Source of the DNA: Synaphobranchus kaupii
Taxonomy: Eukaryota; Chordata; Actinopteri; Anguilliformes; Synaphobranchidae
Assembly: GCA_029718625.1 (NCBI GenBank)
Contig: CM056380.1
Coordinates: 103,793,893-103,857,892 of the forward strand
Direction of reading: 5' to 3'
DNA: 64,000 bases
Shown here in pieces: positions 11,101-20,407 of this stretch. Position numbers and translations under genes: made by a program. How positions within the stretch are numbered: the first letter of the stretch is position 1; every line of letters begins with the position of its first letter. Below the pieces are notes generated by a model. That model did no database searches. It saw nothing but the letters and a program-made list of their open reading frames with translations, and was not told the origin of the DNA.

Positions 11101-14100
11101 GTCTCTGGTTCGCGTTGGCTGACTAAGAGATAAACCGAGACCTTCCAGATAAGAGGCTGCAGACCGCTATTTCTCTGTCTCTTGAGCATTTAGAGAATTT
11201 AATATAAGTTTCAATTGGAATGATTGCACAATGAATATATATGTATAGAGATCTTTTCTCTATTACTGTGATTATACTAGTGTGAAAACATCCTTCTGAA
11301 AACACCCTTCTCTTCAATCCATATCTACTGCATATCTGGCAGCAGAGTGATGGTTTAAGGCTTGTTTGATACGTCAGACCCTTGATGACTGAGAGCCATT
11401 TAGCCAACCATGTGTTCATTCGCACTGTAGAAGATGAAAAAATCCAACGCACCGAAAGCCTCGGTCGGATACAAAAATATCTGCATCGCACTGGGTAGGA
11501 ACCCCTTGCAAGCCAGTTTACAACTCACATAGGAAATTAATGACTTCCGGTTGATTTCTTGTCATATGTCGTATTCTGTGTGAAGGCGGCTTTACCACTC
11601 AAAATTGATAGGAGGCTTTGTTCTTCACTCGCAGTCTTTCTTATAGTCTAATTATTGAAAATAATCCCGCAGAATCCGATCCAGGAGGTTTACAGATTCA
11701 CAGTTTTAAGTTTCTTTCAATTTCAGCTAAATGAAAAGGGAAAAACTAACCGAAAAAATTTACTAGTTTAGACGAACTTTAACTTCAGACTAACGTTAGC
11801 TGGTTTCATCACTAACGGTAGCAATTAGCTAGCAGTTAGCTACCGTCTTGGTTTTCAGGGAAAAAAGATAACACTACAACACCGATAAAACTGTTAACTA
11901 TTTACAATATATACAAATCACCACTGCCAACATCACAACCATAAAAATTCAATAAATTGCTATAATCTCTCTGTCTCACTCTAAAACAGTAACACACTGT
12001 ATTACTACCTCTACTACCCAACAAGGAAGATTGTTGGTGAAAATGAATATATCTTGCTGGATAGCTGAATTTGTGTTCTGGATGGTAAGACATTATGTCA
12101 ATCATCAGGATGAGAACACACATACGCGCATGCATGATTGGTGTGCTCAAAATCGCGTCATAATACATCATGATCCATCCATCCATTATCTAACCCGCTT
12201 ATTCCTGATCAGGGCCGCGGGGGGGCTGGAGCCTATCCCAGCATGCATTGGGCGAGAGGCAGGAATACACCCTGGACAGTTCGCCAATCCATCACAGGGC
12301 ACACACACCATTCACTCTCACACTCATATTCATGAGCAATATAGAGTCTAACCTGCATGTCTCTGGACTGTGGGAGTACCCAGAGGAAACCCATGCGGAC
12401 ACAGGGAGAACATGCAAACTCCATACAGAAAGGCCCTCGGTTGGGATTGGGTCGAACTCGGTACCCTCTTGCTGTATGGCGACAGTGCTAACCACTGTAC
12501 CACCGTGCTCCACCATAATGATCCAATCATGTCTTATAAAGTAATCCATTGATGGCCATTGTCTAGTGAAACAGACAAAAGCTTTGCCCCACTGAAGTTC
12601 CTTTTAAAAGTCTGAGGGTGGTGCTGTTTTGCATGATACAAGGCATGTTTTTTAGTTTCACAAGGGATATAGTCGTCGTGGTGATAATTAAACAATAAAG
12701 AAAGATATGTTGTGTGTGATATGCATGTTCTTTCTTTTTTGGTGAAGTACTGCTTCACCAGTTGTCTTGGAGAAACCTCCTCTGCATTCTCCTGTAGAGA
12801 GTTCCTGTTTTGCTGGTTTAGAGCAGGGTGTGACTTTTGCTTCCTTTAGGATAAGTGATGCTTTGGTGAAGGCTGACACACACATTAAGATCAAAGGCTC
12901 AAACGACGTGCTGTTTACCATCTCCTCAGCAATCGAAGACATGACGGCCTACACCAACCTCACTGGTGAGAAAACAAACTCACTGATCAAATTGACAGGT
13001 CAGGTACCCAGAACCGAACAAACTGACAGGTCAGTTACCCAATCCAATCAAACTCACAGGCCAGTCACCAAACAGTCAAGACACAAAAATCACTGTCCAA
13101 AATTCACTAGTCAGACACCACACTCACTAACCAGAAAACAAACTCACTGGTCAAACACTACACTCACCAATTAGAAACCAAACTCACTGGTCAGACACCA
13201 AATTCCTTGATTAGATGTGCAGATTTTGCACCCCTCATCCTTTCTGTCGAAGAGGTATGATTCTCCCAGTCTGACATGCAGTGGAGTGTAATATCACTGT
13301 GCCAAGGCCCTGACCTAAAGGAATAATAATAATAATTACACATTGTTGTGTATTAGTTTGTGTAATTTGAAAATGCGTATTTTGAGTGTGATTGCCATCG
13401 TTTATGATTGATATGACTCTGGGCCTTCATCTTGGACTGTTTCAGACTCAATCTTTGAGCAGATCCTGCACTCAACACAACCAGAGCTGGACGAGGCGCG
13501 CGAAATCCTCCGCAACATCCTCTGCCGTAAACTTTACAAGTATGTGGGCCAAACCTACCCCAAAAGCAAGAACACAAAGGTGAGTGGGGCTGACTACAAC
13601 ACCTGGGTGTACTCTGATAGGACAGGTGAGATGAATAGAACAGCTAGATGGAGGAGAGATTTTGGAAAACTGAGGTTTCAAGGATGGAGGACAAGTTTTG
13701 GAAAAGCAGAAGGTTTAGAGAAATGGGGGAGATTTTAGCGAGAAAGATGAAAAACAATCATTGTGGAGAGAGAGAAGGGTCACAGAAGATTGGAGAGAAA
13801 GGAGAGAGCCAGATGAGAACCTGAGTAAAGATGAATGGAGATACTTGAGGCAGAGGAAGAGTCTGAGGAGAGATGAAGAGAGAATTGACAGATTGCAGAG
13901 ATTGTGGAGAGACTATACTTAAAAGATTTATTTCCACATCTGATTATGATTAGCACATGCTAATGGATTGCAATGCCCATCTTTAATTCTTATGTAAGTC
14001 ATTATATGGGGATTGGGACACCTTTTAAGCAAGACTGAAACAAATGAAGACTATTTAGTTAACAGCTGAATAGCATGAGGCCTATGGTTGCCGAAGTGAT

Positions 14101-17100
14101 GTTTCTCCAGTTAGGATCTGCTTACAGTTGATTCAGCTAAGTACACATCTACATTAGTGCCAGTATAGAGCAGCTGATTTAGCTGAGTACATGTCTACAT
14201 TAGTACCAATGTAAAGGATATAGCTCAACAATTAATTTCCATCTGTAGTCCCCTGGGCAGGCTAGACCATATAAAATGGACCATTAACAATAAACCATAA
14301 TAACAATTAACACATAATAAATAAATACATACAAAATAAACATAAACATAAATTAAAACAGCAATAAAATTGAGCATGAAAATGTGCTACTGTTCACCTA
14401 AGAGTCTGTGTCCATCTATCTTAGCAGTTCAGGATAGTGACAGAGGAGAGGAGTTTAGAGGATACATTGATGGAGAAGAGAAGAGTCTGTAGAGAGGAGA
14501 CTTAGGGATTGATGAGATTTGTCGTGTTACTGTTTCTCAGCAGTAAATTCTTTTGTCCTCATTGGTTGTTTGTCCCAGGATGACCCACGTGAATTGGCTC
14601 GCAATGTTGCCGAGGCCTGCCCAGAAAATCCGAATGTGATCCTGAGTGCAAACGACTTTGTTGTCAATGTGAGTGTGCAATTATCGCCCATCACCATCTC
14701 CCTCATCCATCATCTTCTCCACCTCACCCATCTCCCTCATCCATCACCTTCTCCACCTCACCTATCACCTTCTCCACCTCACCTATCACCATCTCCCTCA
14801 TCCATCACCTTCTCCACCTCACCTATCACCATCTCCCTCATCCATCACCTTCTCCACCTCACTCATCACCATCTCCCTCATCCACCACCTTCTCCACCTC
14901 ACCTATCACCATTCTCCCTCATCCATCACCTTCTCCACCTCACCTATCACCATCTCCCTCATCCATCACATTCTCCACCTCACTCATCACCATCTCCCTC
15001 ATCCATCACCTTCTCCACCTCACCTATCACCATCTCCCTCATCCATCACCTTCTCCACCTCACTCATCACCATCTCCCACATCCATCACCTTCTCCACCT
15101 CACTCATCACCATCACCCTCATCCATCACCTTCTCCACCTCACCTATCACCATCTCCCTCATCCATCACCTTCTCCACCTCACCTATCACCATCTCCCTC
15201 ATCCATCACCTTCTCCACCTCACTCATCACCATCTCCCTCATCCACCACCTTCTCCACCTCACCTATCACCATTCTCCCTCATCCATCACCTTCTCCACC
15301 TCACCTATCACCATCTCCCTCATCCATCACATTCTCCACCTCACTCATCACCATCTCCCTCATCCATCACCTTCTCCACCTCACCTATCACCATCTCCCT
15401 CATCCATCACCTTCTCCACCTCACTCATCACCATCTCCCACATCCATCACCTTCTCCACCTCACTCATCACCATCACCCTCATCCATCACCTTCTCCACC
15501 TCACCTATCACCATCTCCCTCATCCATCACCTTCTCCACCTAACCCATCACCATCTCCCTCATCCATCACCTTCTCCACCTCACCTATCACCATCTCCCT
15601 CATCCATCACCTTCTCCACCTCACCTATCACCATCTCCCTCATCCATCACATTCTCCACCTCACTCATCACCATCTCCCTCATCCATCACCTTCTCCACC
15701 TCACCTCTCACCATCTCCCTCATCCATCACCTTCTCCACCTCACTCATCACCATCTCCCACATCCATCACCTTCTCCACCTCACCTATCACCATCTCCCT
15801 CATCCATCACCTTCTCCACCTCACTCATCACCATCTCCCTCATCCATCACCTTCTCCACCTCACTCATCACCATCACCCTCATCCATCACCCTCTCCACC
15901 TCACTCATCACCATCTCCCACATCCATCACCTTCTCCACCTCACCTACCACCATCTCCCTCATCCATCACCTTCTCCACCTCACTCATCACCATCTCCCT
16001 CATCCATCACCTTCTCCATCTAACCCATCACCATCTCCCTCATCCATCACCTTCTCCACCTCACCTATCACCATCTCTCATCCATCACCTTCTCCACCTC
16101 ACCTATCACCATCTCCCTCATCCATCACCTTCCCCACCTCACTCATCACCATCTCCCTCATCCATCACCTTCTCCACCTCACCTATCACCACCTCCCTCA
16201 TCCATCACCTTCTCCACCTCACTCCTCACCATCTCCCTCATCCATCACCTTCTCCACCTAACCCATCACCATCTCCCTCATCCATCACCTTCTCCACCTC
16301 ACTCATCACCATCTCCCTCATCCATCACTTTCTCCACCTCACTCATCACCATCTCCCTCATCCATCACCTTCTCCACCTAACCTATCACCATCTCCCTCA
16401 TCCATCACCTTCTCCACCTCACTCATCCATCACCTTCTCCACCTCACCTATCACCATCTCCCTCATCCATCACCTTCTCCACCTCACTCATCACCATCTC
16501 CCTCATCCATCACCTTCTCCACCTAACCTATCACCATCTCCCTCATCCATCACCTTCTCCACCTCACTCGTCACCATCTCCCTCATCCATCACCTTCTCC
16601 ACCTCACCTATCACCATCTCCCTCATCCATCACCTTCTCCACCTCACCAACACCATCTCCCTCATCCATCACCTTCTCCACCTCACCAACACCATCTCCC
16701 TCATCCATCACCTTCTCCACCTCACCTATCACCATCTCCCTCATCCATCACCTTCTCCACCTCGACCATCACCATCTCTGCCTCGTTTTTCAGCATGTCC
16801 TCCTTGTCCGTCACCTTTTGCATCTCGTTTGTCACTGTCTCCACCTTGTCCGTCACTATCTAGAGTGTGAGTTGGATAAAGTTGTCAAGCATTTTTATTG
16901 AGGTTTTAAGAGGCCTTGACTTTTTTTTCCTTTAGGTGGTGCACATGGACTATGGGATGAAAGAGAAGAATCCCATCAATAACATGTATTTCTACTCTAA
17001 GGATGACCCCACCAAAGCCATTAAGATCGATCAAAGCCAGGTACAATTTATCCTGTTTACTGAGTACTGAGCAGTGGCGTACCGTCAGCTGTAAAACTAT

Positions 17101-19325
17101 GGAAGATTTTTAGTGACTTAATTAAATGCAATCGCTTTACCGACACATCGTGAAATGTAATACATATCTGCGTTTGCTTTTACGTAAGGATGCACATTTA
17201 TCATGCCATAATTAAAAACAAAACGCATACTGCATTGCATTTCATTGTGTGTTCTCTAAAAACACTCTTACTGAAATACAATATGGGGTGTATTACTTTT
17301 CAACGGCAGCTGCATGATTTTCGTGCCAAAATTGAAATACAAATGAGCCCATTCCATTTAGCTTTGTCAGCATAGCGTGGCGCAGGGGAACGTGACACAA
17401 TTCAACGCATCCTCGTGATTGTATTTATTGACCTGCAGAGCGGTCTGTCATTGCATTTCAACACCAGATGCGCGGTTTCCGTGCCAAAATTGAAATGTAA
17501 ACGGGGGCCGATTGCATTTCGCTCTGTGGCCACTGCGTGCCGCACGGGACGTGACAAAATTCAAATCAATACTCATGATTGTATTTATTTGACCTGCAGA
17601 GTGGTCTGTGATTGCATTTAATTTTGTCACTGACAAGGTGGAGCACTTCGATAAATGCAATCAACTGTCCAATCATAGTCCATGGGGCGGGGCGAGGTGG
17701 GGCGTGGCGACGAAACAGTACGAGGAAGTCCATCATCCTCGGTTTAGTGTGTGTGGCAGTGGCGTAGCCACGGGTAGGCCTGGATATGCCCAGGCCTATC
17801 TACAGTTGAAGTCGGATGTTTACATACACTTAGGTTGAAGTAATTAAAACTCATTTTATGAGTGAATGTGTCTCCATGGTGACGACCACAAACAAAACTA
17901 TCCCTACTATACAATTCGTCAATATTATCTAAACGAGCAGCAAAAGTGTCCTGAACAATCTCAAGCTCGCTTCCACGCCCACAACAGACACACAGCGCAT
18001 GAAAAAAAACTAAAGACAAAAGCCCGACACAACAAAATACATTCAAATGAACAAACATGAACACGAGAGAAAGCTGGACTACATGTCGCCATTACAGTGC
18101 CACGTGACGTCACACATACATACGTTAATACTCATACTAATTAAAATTTCAAATATCAACCACAAAGTAATAGAAAGACATTACAGTAATATATAAGTAA
18201 ATGCTGACATTTGCATAGTATTATATTTAATTATATGAACGTATCTCTATGGCAGTATGCCTGTATACATACCTATATACTGGAGTGCAACTCAAGTGCA
18301 ACGGAATAACGAAATAGCACCATACTGCCCTCTACCGGGCTTAGCGAGCCTAACTAGATTCAGTTAGTTTGTGATTGAGTTAGTTAGCAATGGCGGCTGC
18401 CAATTCTGTAGACCAAACAAAGGCTTGTCGATTCCAGGTAGCATACGTCTAAATTAGGGTGACCATATATTGGATTTAAAAAAAAGAGGACAGGGTTAGG
18501 TGGGTGTTATGAACATAATATTTGTTTGTTTATATATGGTCTATGGAACAAGGAAATCCTAAACAGACATTTTAGGAATTTAGAAATCCCGGAAAAGGAC
18601 GGATATTTTTGGTCCCAAAAAGAAGAAATGTCCGGGAAAAAGAGGTCAGGCTATCTAAATACACTGTTAAACAATTACTCGATACACAGAAAACAATGGC
18701 ATTACTTACGTTAGGTCATGAACGCACAAACATTGCATGTATATCAAGCTCAACTAATACGAGAAGGCGGCACTTTAAAATAATGTCAGCCACCGCTTTC
18801 CTAACTTCTCCCTCACTCTGAGTATCGCCACAGAATGCACTGCGCGCTCAAGGCCAGGCTCAACATAGCTGCATCATCTTATTGGCCAAATCGTCATAGC
18901 CTTTCAGACATGCTGTAAATCATGTACTGTATCCATTGTTAAAGCTGTCAAAATCACGTTGTTTGTACCTACCGAGCAGCAGCAACTACGGGGGCGGGGC
19001 TTAGCGAAGGGTCTATTGGAGAGTCTACATTGTCCTTGGGGTATGAATGCGGGAGTGAATTGTGTATGGGCCCCCTGGATTGATGACCTGTCTAGGATGT
19101 ATTCCTGCCTTTCACCCAGTGTAAGTTGGGAGACAGTCAATCTGTCAGTCAATCAGTGGGTTAGCCAGTGACCGCTCTCTGCCTTTCCAAAAGGTCTCCC
19201 AGATGCTGCCTGCGGAATTTTCAGAGGAGCTGATCCAAGTCTACTGCAAGAAGACTGATGACAAGAGTCTGAAGGTGGCCAAGGAGCACTTTGACAAGTG
19301 GTGCAAAAAATTGAATTCAGCCTGA
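4203..19325 (+). CDS. samhd1: SAMHD1-like dNTP triphosphohydrolase, eleven 3' exons (5' exons off window)
   Basis: Deoxynucleoside triphosphate triphosphohydrolase of the SAMHD1 family, which cleaves dNTPs to deoxynucleosides and triphosphate and restricts viruses by lowering dNTP pools. Exons: 4203-4318, 4531-4601, 4738-4887, 6931-7031, 7326-7434, 7744-7835, 12850-12965, 13446-13579, 14579-14668, 16936-17040, 19194-19325. All introns are GT-AG and phases agree, giving 404 residues plus TGA at 19323. Visible landmarks are the HD motif in CHDLGHGPFSH, the following metal-site/active-site region (HEQAS), [10 protein letters not shown] (position of human D311/K312) and [12 protein letters not shown] (human R366 to Q375 nucleotide-contact segment). 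The SAM domain and the human H167 exon are not found before 4203. The protein stops soon after WCKK, so it lacks the human C-terminal tail with the T592 phosphosite. An AATAAA lies at 19925, about 600 bases after the stop; no nearer one was seen. Family call is secure; exon ends are read by eye. Confidence 0.93.
4531..4601 (+). CDS. samhd1: SAMHD1-like exon b
   Basis: Completes the HD signature with [15 protein letters not shown] and ends in TKWK. The two histidines match human H210 and H215. Acceptor CCAG at 4530, donor GTAAAG at 4602. Confidence 0.93.
4738..4887 (+). CDS. samhd1: SAMHD1-like exon c
   Basis: Fifty codons starting [12 protein letters not shown]; the first histidine corresponds to human H233 in the active site. 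Continues through [20 protein letters not shown]. The donor GTATGA at 4888 is followed after about 25 bases by a long CA array. Confidence 0.93.
4911..5181 (+). repeat. CA microsatellite with AAGTG interruptions
   Basis: About 270 bp of CA dinucleotides broken by AAGTGCACAC units, about 20 bases after the exon c donor. The long open frames through it are artefacts. Confidence 0.97.
5310..5490 (+). mobile_element. Truncated Harbinger-like element fragment
   Basis: Matches the 3' part of the elements at 8607 and 21965 (ACACACCTATAATTAATGAA, AAGTGGAGTTGGACATGCCC). It lacks both termini, and lies in intron c. Confidence 0.7.
5520..6150. other. No gene recognised (intron c)
   Basis: Intronic DNA with no named repeat. 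It has a patch with several CpGs near 5820-6060 but no supported promoter element. Confidence 0.4.
6150..6410 (+). repeat. Fish interspersed repeat with a 22-bp triplication
   Basis: CAATTCAATTTTATTTGTAT followed by AGCGCTTTTTACA is a motif very common in teleost introns. Just after it, the unit AAAAAACTCCCCGGTTGGGG is repeated about three times (6277-6345). No coding potential. Confidence 0.65.
6596..6870 (+). repeat. Tandem repeat, unit about 42 bp
   Basis: Six to seven copies of AACTACAACATACTACATTT plus GTATGTGCACTATAATAT. It ends about 60 bases before the acceptor of exon d. A 16-C run lies just upstream near 6555-6571. Confidence 0.95.
6931..7031 (+). CDS. samhd1: SAMHD1-like exon d (D311 metal ligand)
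   Basis: Reads [20 protein letters not shown] then [13 protein letters not shown]. The DVDK aspartate is the fourth HD-domain metal ligand in the human enzyme (D311). The donor GTATGT at 7032 has been amplified into a minisatellite in the following intron. Confidence 0.94.
7028..7185 (+). repeat. Minisatellite made of exon d 5' splice-site copies
   Basis: The real junction GCCAG/GTATGTGTGAGACT is followed by diverged copies: CAGTTATGAGCGAGACT, CAGGTATGAGTGAAATT, CAGGTATGAGTTAACC, CATGTATGTGTGAGACT and CCCAGGTGAGAC. Units are about 25 bp (some doubled) with GTTCCTTC-like spacers. Several copies still match a donor consensus. Confidence 0.85.
7326..7434 (+). CDS. samhd1: SAMHD1-like exon e
   Basis: Reads [20 protein letters not shown] then [16 protein letters not shown], a strong match to the vertebrate SAMHD1 core. 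The human D319 equivalent is the first complete codon. Donor GTACCA at 7435. Confidence 0.94.
7744..7835 (+). CDS. samhd1: SAMHD1-like exon f (nucleotide-contact arginine/histidine)
   Basis: Reads [20 protein letters not shown] then [10 protein letters not shown]. Residues aligned with human R366, H370, Y374 and Q375 are all kept. The next intron (7836-12849) is 5 kb and is mostly transposon. Confidence 0.94.
8607..10242 (+). mobile_element. Harbinger-like non-autonomous transposon, copy 1
   Basis: Starts GGGCCCTATCTTACACCCGG and ends AAGATAGAGCCC, with TTG duplicated at 8604-8606 and 10243-10245. Comparison with the uninterrupted host repeat at 49010-49030 confirms the empty site. The 3-bp duplication suggests PIF/Harbinger. 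No transposase frame. Two more copies and a fragment are in the window. Confidence 0.85.
8840..8944. mobile_element. 105-bp palindromic MITE
   Basis: Ends are complementary (TGTGTCCGAATACGACC and GGTCGTATGCGGACACA). CCTGG is duplicated at 8835-8839 and 8945-8949. Absent at the same place in the copy at 22168, which reads straight through CCTGGTCTAAAGTCATG. Confidence 0.85.
10578..10921 (-). mobile_element. Possible solo LTR
   Basis: On the reverse strand it starts TGTGTGACGTTAAG, has several CCAATCA-type motifs, an AATAAA in GGAAAATAAATCC, and ends GCCTGGTCA. This is LTR-like, but I could not find a matching target duplication, so it is tentative. Confidence 0.4.
10945..11310 (+). repeat. 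Repeat with inverted partner at 29815-30200
   Basis: The GTTGTCTTGTTTTCAGGAGT to ATTACTGTGATTATACTAGT segment is the reverse complement of 29815-30200 with scattered substitutions and small indels. The pair is about 19 kb apart in opposite orientation, one copy in intron f and one after the second tail. Confidence 0.8.
11317..11410 (+). repeat. Mariner-like element fragment
   Basis: TCCATATCTACTGCATATCT then GGCAGCAGAGTG matches 48790-48890 and is the complement of 10375-10450. Truncated on both sides. Confidence 0.65.
11411..12170. other. No gene recognised (intron f)
   Basis: AT-rich intron with a patch of GTTAGCTAGCTAAC-type palindromes near 11800-11845. No exon or named element is seen. 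Confidence 0.4.
12175..12520 (+). repeat. LINE/SINE-type interspersed repeat, 3' part
   Basis: CATCCATCCATTATCTAACC, GGGGGCTGGAGCCTATCCCA and GAACATGCAAACTCCA are the signature of a very common teleost retroposon tail. It ends CACTGTACCACCGTGC. Only the 3' region is present, without a reverse-transcriptase frame. A reversed fragment is at 19005-19135. Confidence 0.75.
12850..12965 (+). CDS. samhd1: SAMHD1-like exon g
   Basis: Reads [19 protein letters not shown] then [19 protein letters not shown], matching the human segment around DAFLKADDYIEITG and AIDDMEAYTKLT. The exon's last bases and its GTGAG donor at 12966 resemble the unit of the minisatellite that follows. Confidence 0.93.
12990..13215 (+). 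repeat. Minisatellite resembling the exon g 3' end
   Basis: Imperfect 20-27-bp units around AAACTCACTGGTCAGACACC, about nine copies. Exon g ends CAACCTCACTG/GTGAGAAAACAAA, so the unit resembles the exon-intron junction. Units often read ACTGGTCA or ACAGGTCA. Confidence 0.75.
13446..13579 (+). CDS. samhd1: SAMHD1-like exon h
   Basis: Reads [20 protein letters not shown] then [15 protein letters not shown] and ends KSKNTK in phase 0. Phase 0 matters because both the next exon (14579) and the first exon of the second tail (28929) also start in phase 0. Confidence 0.92.
13740..13925 (+). repeat. Purine-rich GAGAGA stretch
   Basis: Low-complexity run dominated by GGAGAGA and GAAGAT within the intron after exon h. 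No frame of interest. Confidence 0.7.
14579..14668 (+). CDS. samhd1: SAMHD1-like exon i
   Basis: Thirty codons from [18 protein letters not shown] to SANDFVVN. The donor GTGAGT at 14669 is followed almost at once by the 40-bp minisatellite. The exon frame stays open through the donor and the array up to 16261, so intron retention would not stop quickly. Confidence 0.9.
14683..16790 (+). repeat. 40-bp minisatellite, roughly 50 copies
   Basis: Near-perfect 40-bp period of CATCACCTTCTCCACCTCAC then TCATCACCATCTCCCTCATC, about 2.1 kb in total, with CTCAT/CCTAT variants. It lies in intron i, starting some 15 bases after the donor of exon i. Because 40 is not a multiple of three and the unit has few stops, frames of about 600 codons run through it; they are not genes by themselves. 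Confidence 0.98.
16936..17040 (+). CDS. samhd1: SAMHD1-like exon j
   Basis: Thirty-five codons reading [20 protein letters not shown] then [15 protein letters not shown], the DYGM..NPI..FY motif of the C-terminal region. It has the same length and phase as the exon at 29082-29186 of the second tail. Confidence 0.92.
17060..17800 (+). repeat. Unclassified repeat-like DNA in intron j
   Basis: Contains diverged internal repeats (TTTCGTGCCAAAATTGAAAT and TTTCCGTGCCAAAATTGAAA; GACCTGCAGAGCGGTCTGT and GACCTGCAGAGTGGTCTGT). AGTGGCGTA motifs occur at both ends (17073, 17758). Probably a mobile element, class unknown. Confidence 0.45.
17803..17865 (+). mobile_element. Solo left end of a Sleeping Beauty-type element
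   Basis: CAGTTGAAGTCGGATGTTTA followed by CATACACTTAGGTTGAAG and AACTCATTTT, preceded by TA, is the family terminus. Similarity stops near 17865. The only matching opposite end in this stretch is at 28171-28343. Confidence 0.85.
18065..18990. other. No gene recognised (intron j)
   Basis: AT-rich intronic DNA with no exon or repeat I can name. Confidence 0.4.
19005..19135 (-). repeat. Reversed fragment of the LINE-like repeat
   Basis: TGTATTCCTGCCTTTCACCC and the neighbouring GAATTGTGTATGGGC are the complement of part of 12240-12330. It ends about 60 bases before the last exon acceptor. Confidence 0.7.
19194..19325 (+). CDS. samhd1: SAMHD1-like last exon, tail 1
   Basis: Reads [20 protein letters not shown] then [23 protein letters not shown] and TGA. 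The SQ.LP..F and VYCKK motifs are typical of the SAMHD1 C-terminus. A reverse fragment of a LINE-like repeat (19005-19135) ends about 60 bases before the acceptor. Confidence 0.93.
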   Translation, partial: VSQMLPAEFSEELIQVYCKKTDDKSLKVAKEHFDKWCKKLNSA

Positions 19326-20406
19326 GGTACCTGCTTCCTCTTTTCTGCCCACACACATAGCCCCTCCCGCTGGAGGAACCTCGTGCCTCCGCCTCTCTCC
19401 TCCTCCATTGAAATATTTATTTTCAATAAGAAGAGAAAAACCTGTGCCTCTTTTTTGTATATAAGACCATACCACTAATTTACCAGAAATGAAAGGTCTC
19501 AAAATGCTCCTTCAAAATCGTTGCATTGATGTCTCCAGCAGTGGCCTTTAACCCCTTTGCGTAGAAGGTGACGCTGGCGGGACCTTTTTGCTCAACTGAG
19601 ACAGTCGTTGCTACTGCAGCCAAACTATTAGTGAAAATCACAAACTCTGTGTTTTAACTTTATTGGTAGACGGTTCGTGACGAATTCTGCATGACGAATA
19701 CGGAGTTTCTAAGTGTCACTATTTCCCCGTAGCAAGTCCATTTAACAAGCAACCCCCACCTAGTCTATACCTACCCATGCGTGACATAGTGGACAATAGC
19801 GTCTATGTTTGAGTTCATAAATATATTTCTTCATCATATAAAATTATAATAACGTCATAGCAACGAGATAAACCCAACAATAGCCTGATCGTATGCCTGA
19901 AAAGCCCTGCTCACTCAAATGCAAAATAAACTGTGAAAGTACTGTCTCATTCTACCATGTATTCTACTAGCAATATATGCTACTAAATATGAAATAAATA
20001 TACAATCCTACCATTGGTTTTACACATCGAGATGTTCCTTTCAAAATTCAGTGGTCATTTATTGTCTGGTACAACTATACTATATGAAATATACAACACT
20101 TTATACCGCTATTACACTAAAACGTCGACGCGTAATACCCCCATGCCCTGTAAGCCTTAATTACAGTTAATTCTGGTTTAGTTGTTGGATGTTTTATCCA
20201 ATAGAGTACATTATAACCTCAGCAATGATATATGCCATGTCGTTTTGGGTGCTTTGAACAATTTACTACAGCCCAGCGTAACGGCATTTTTCGTTTTAAC
20301 GGTCTAGTATTACGCAAGCTCTATAGAAAACGCAGTAGGGAGGGGAGTTTCCCTTTTCCGATATGTAAGTATTTTTGCATCTAAAATGCCATTGGTCTCG
20401 CTGGCT
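19326..20406. other. 3' flank of tail 1; no further gene
   Basis: Probably includes the 3' UTR. AATAAA is at 19925-19930, and a weaker CAATAAG at 19428. No coding feature is recognised. Confidence 0.4.
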
Positions 20407-20407
20407 A

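Noticed and set aside
12031..12549. Frames of 85-106 codons on both strands
   Set aside because: They fall in a LINE-like interspersed repeat tail and have no domain.
14519..16526. Open frames of 580 and 617 codons
   Set aside because: They are the 40-bp minisatellite read in two frames; only the first 30 codons at 14579-14668 are a real exon.
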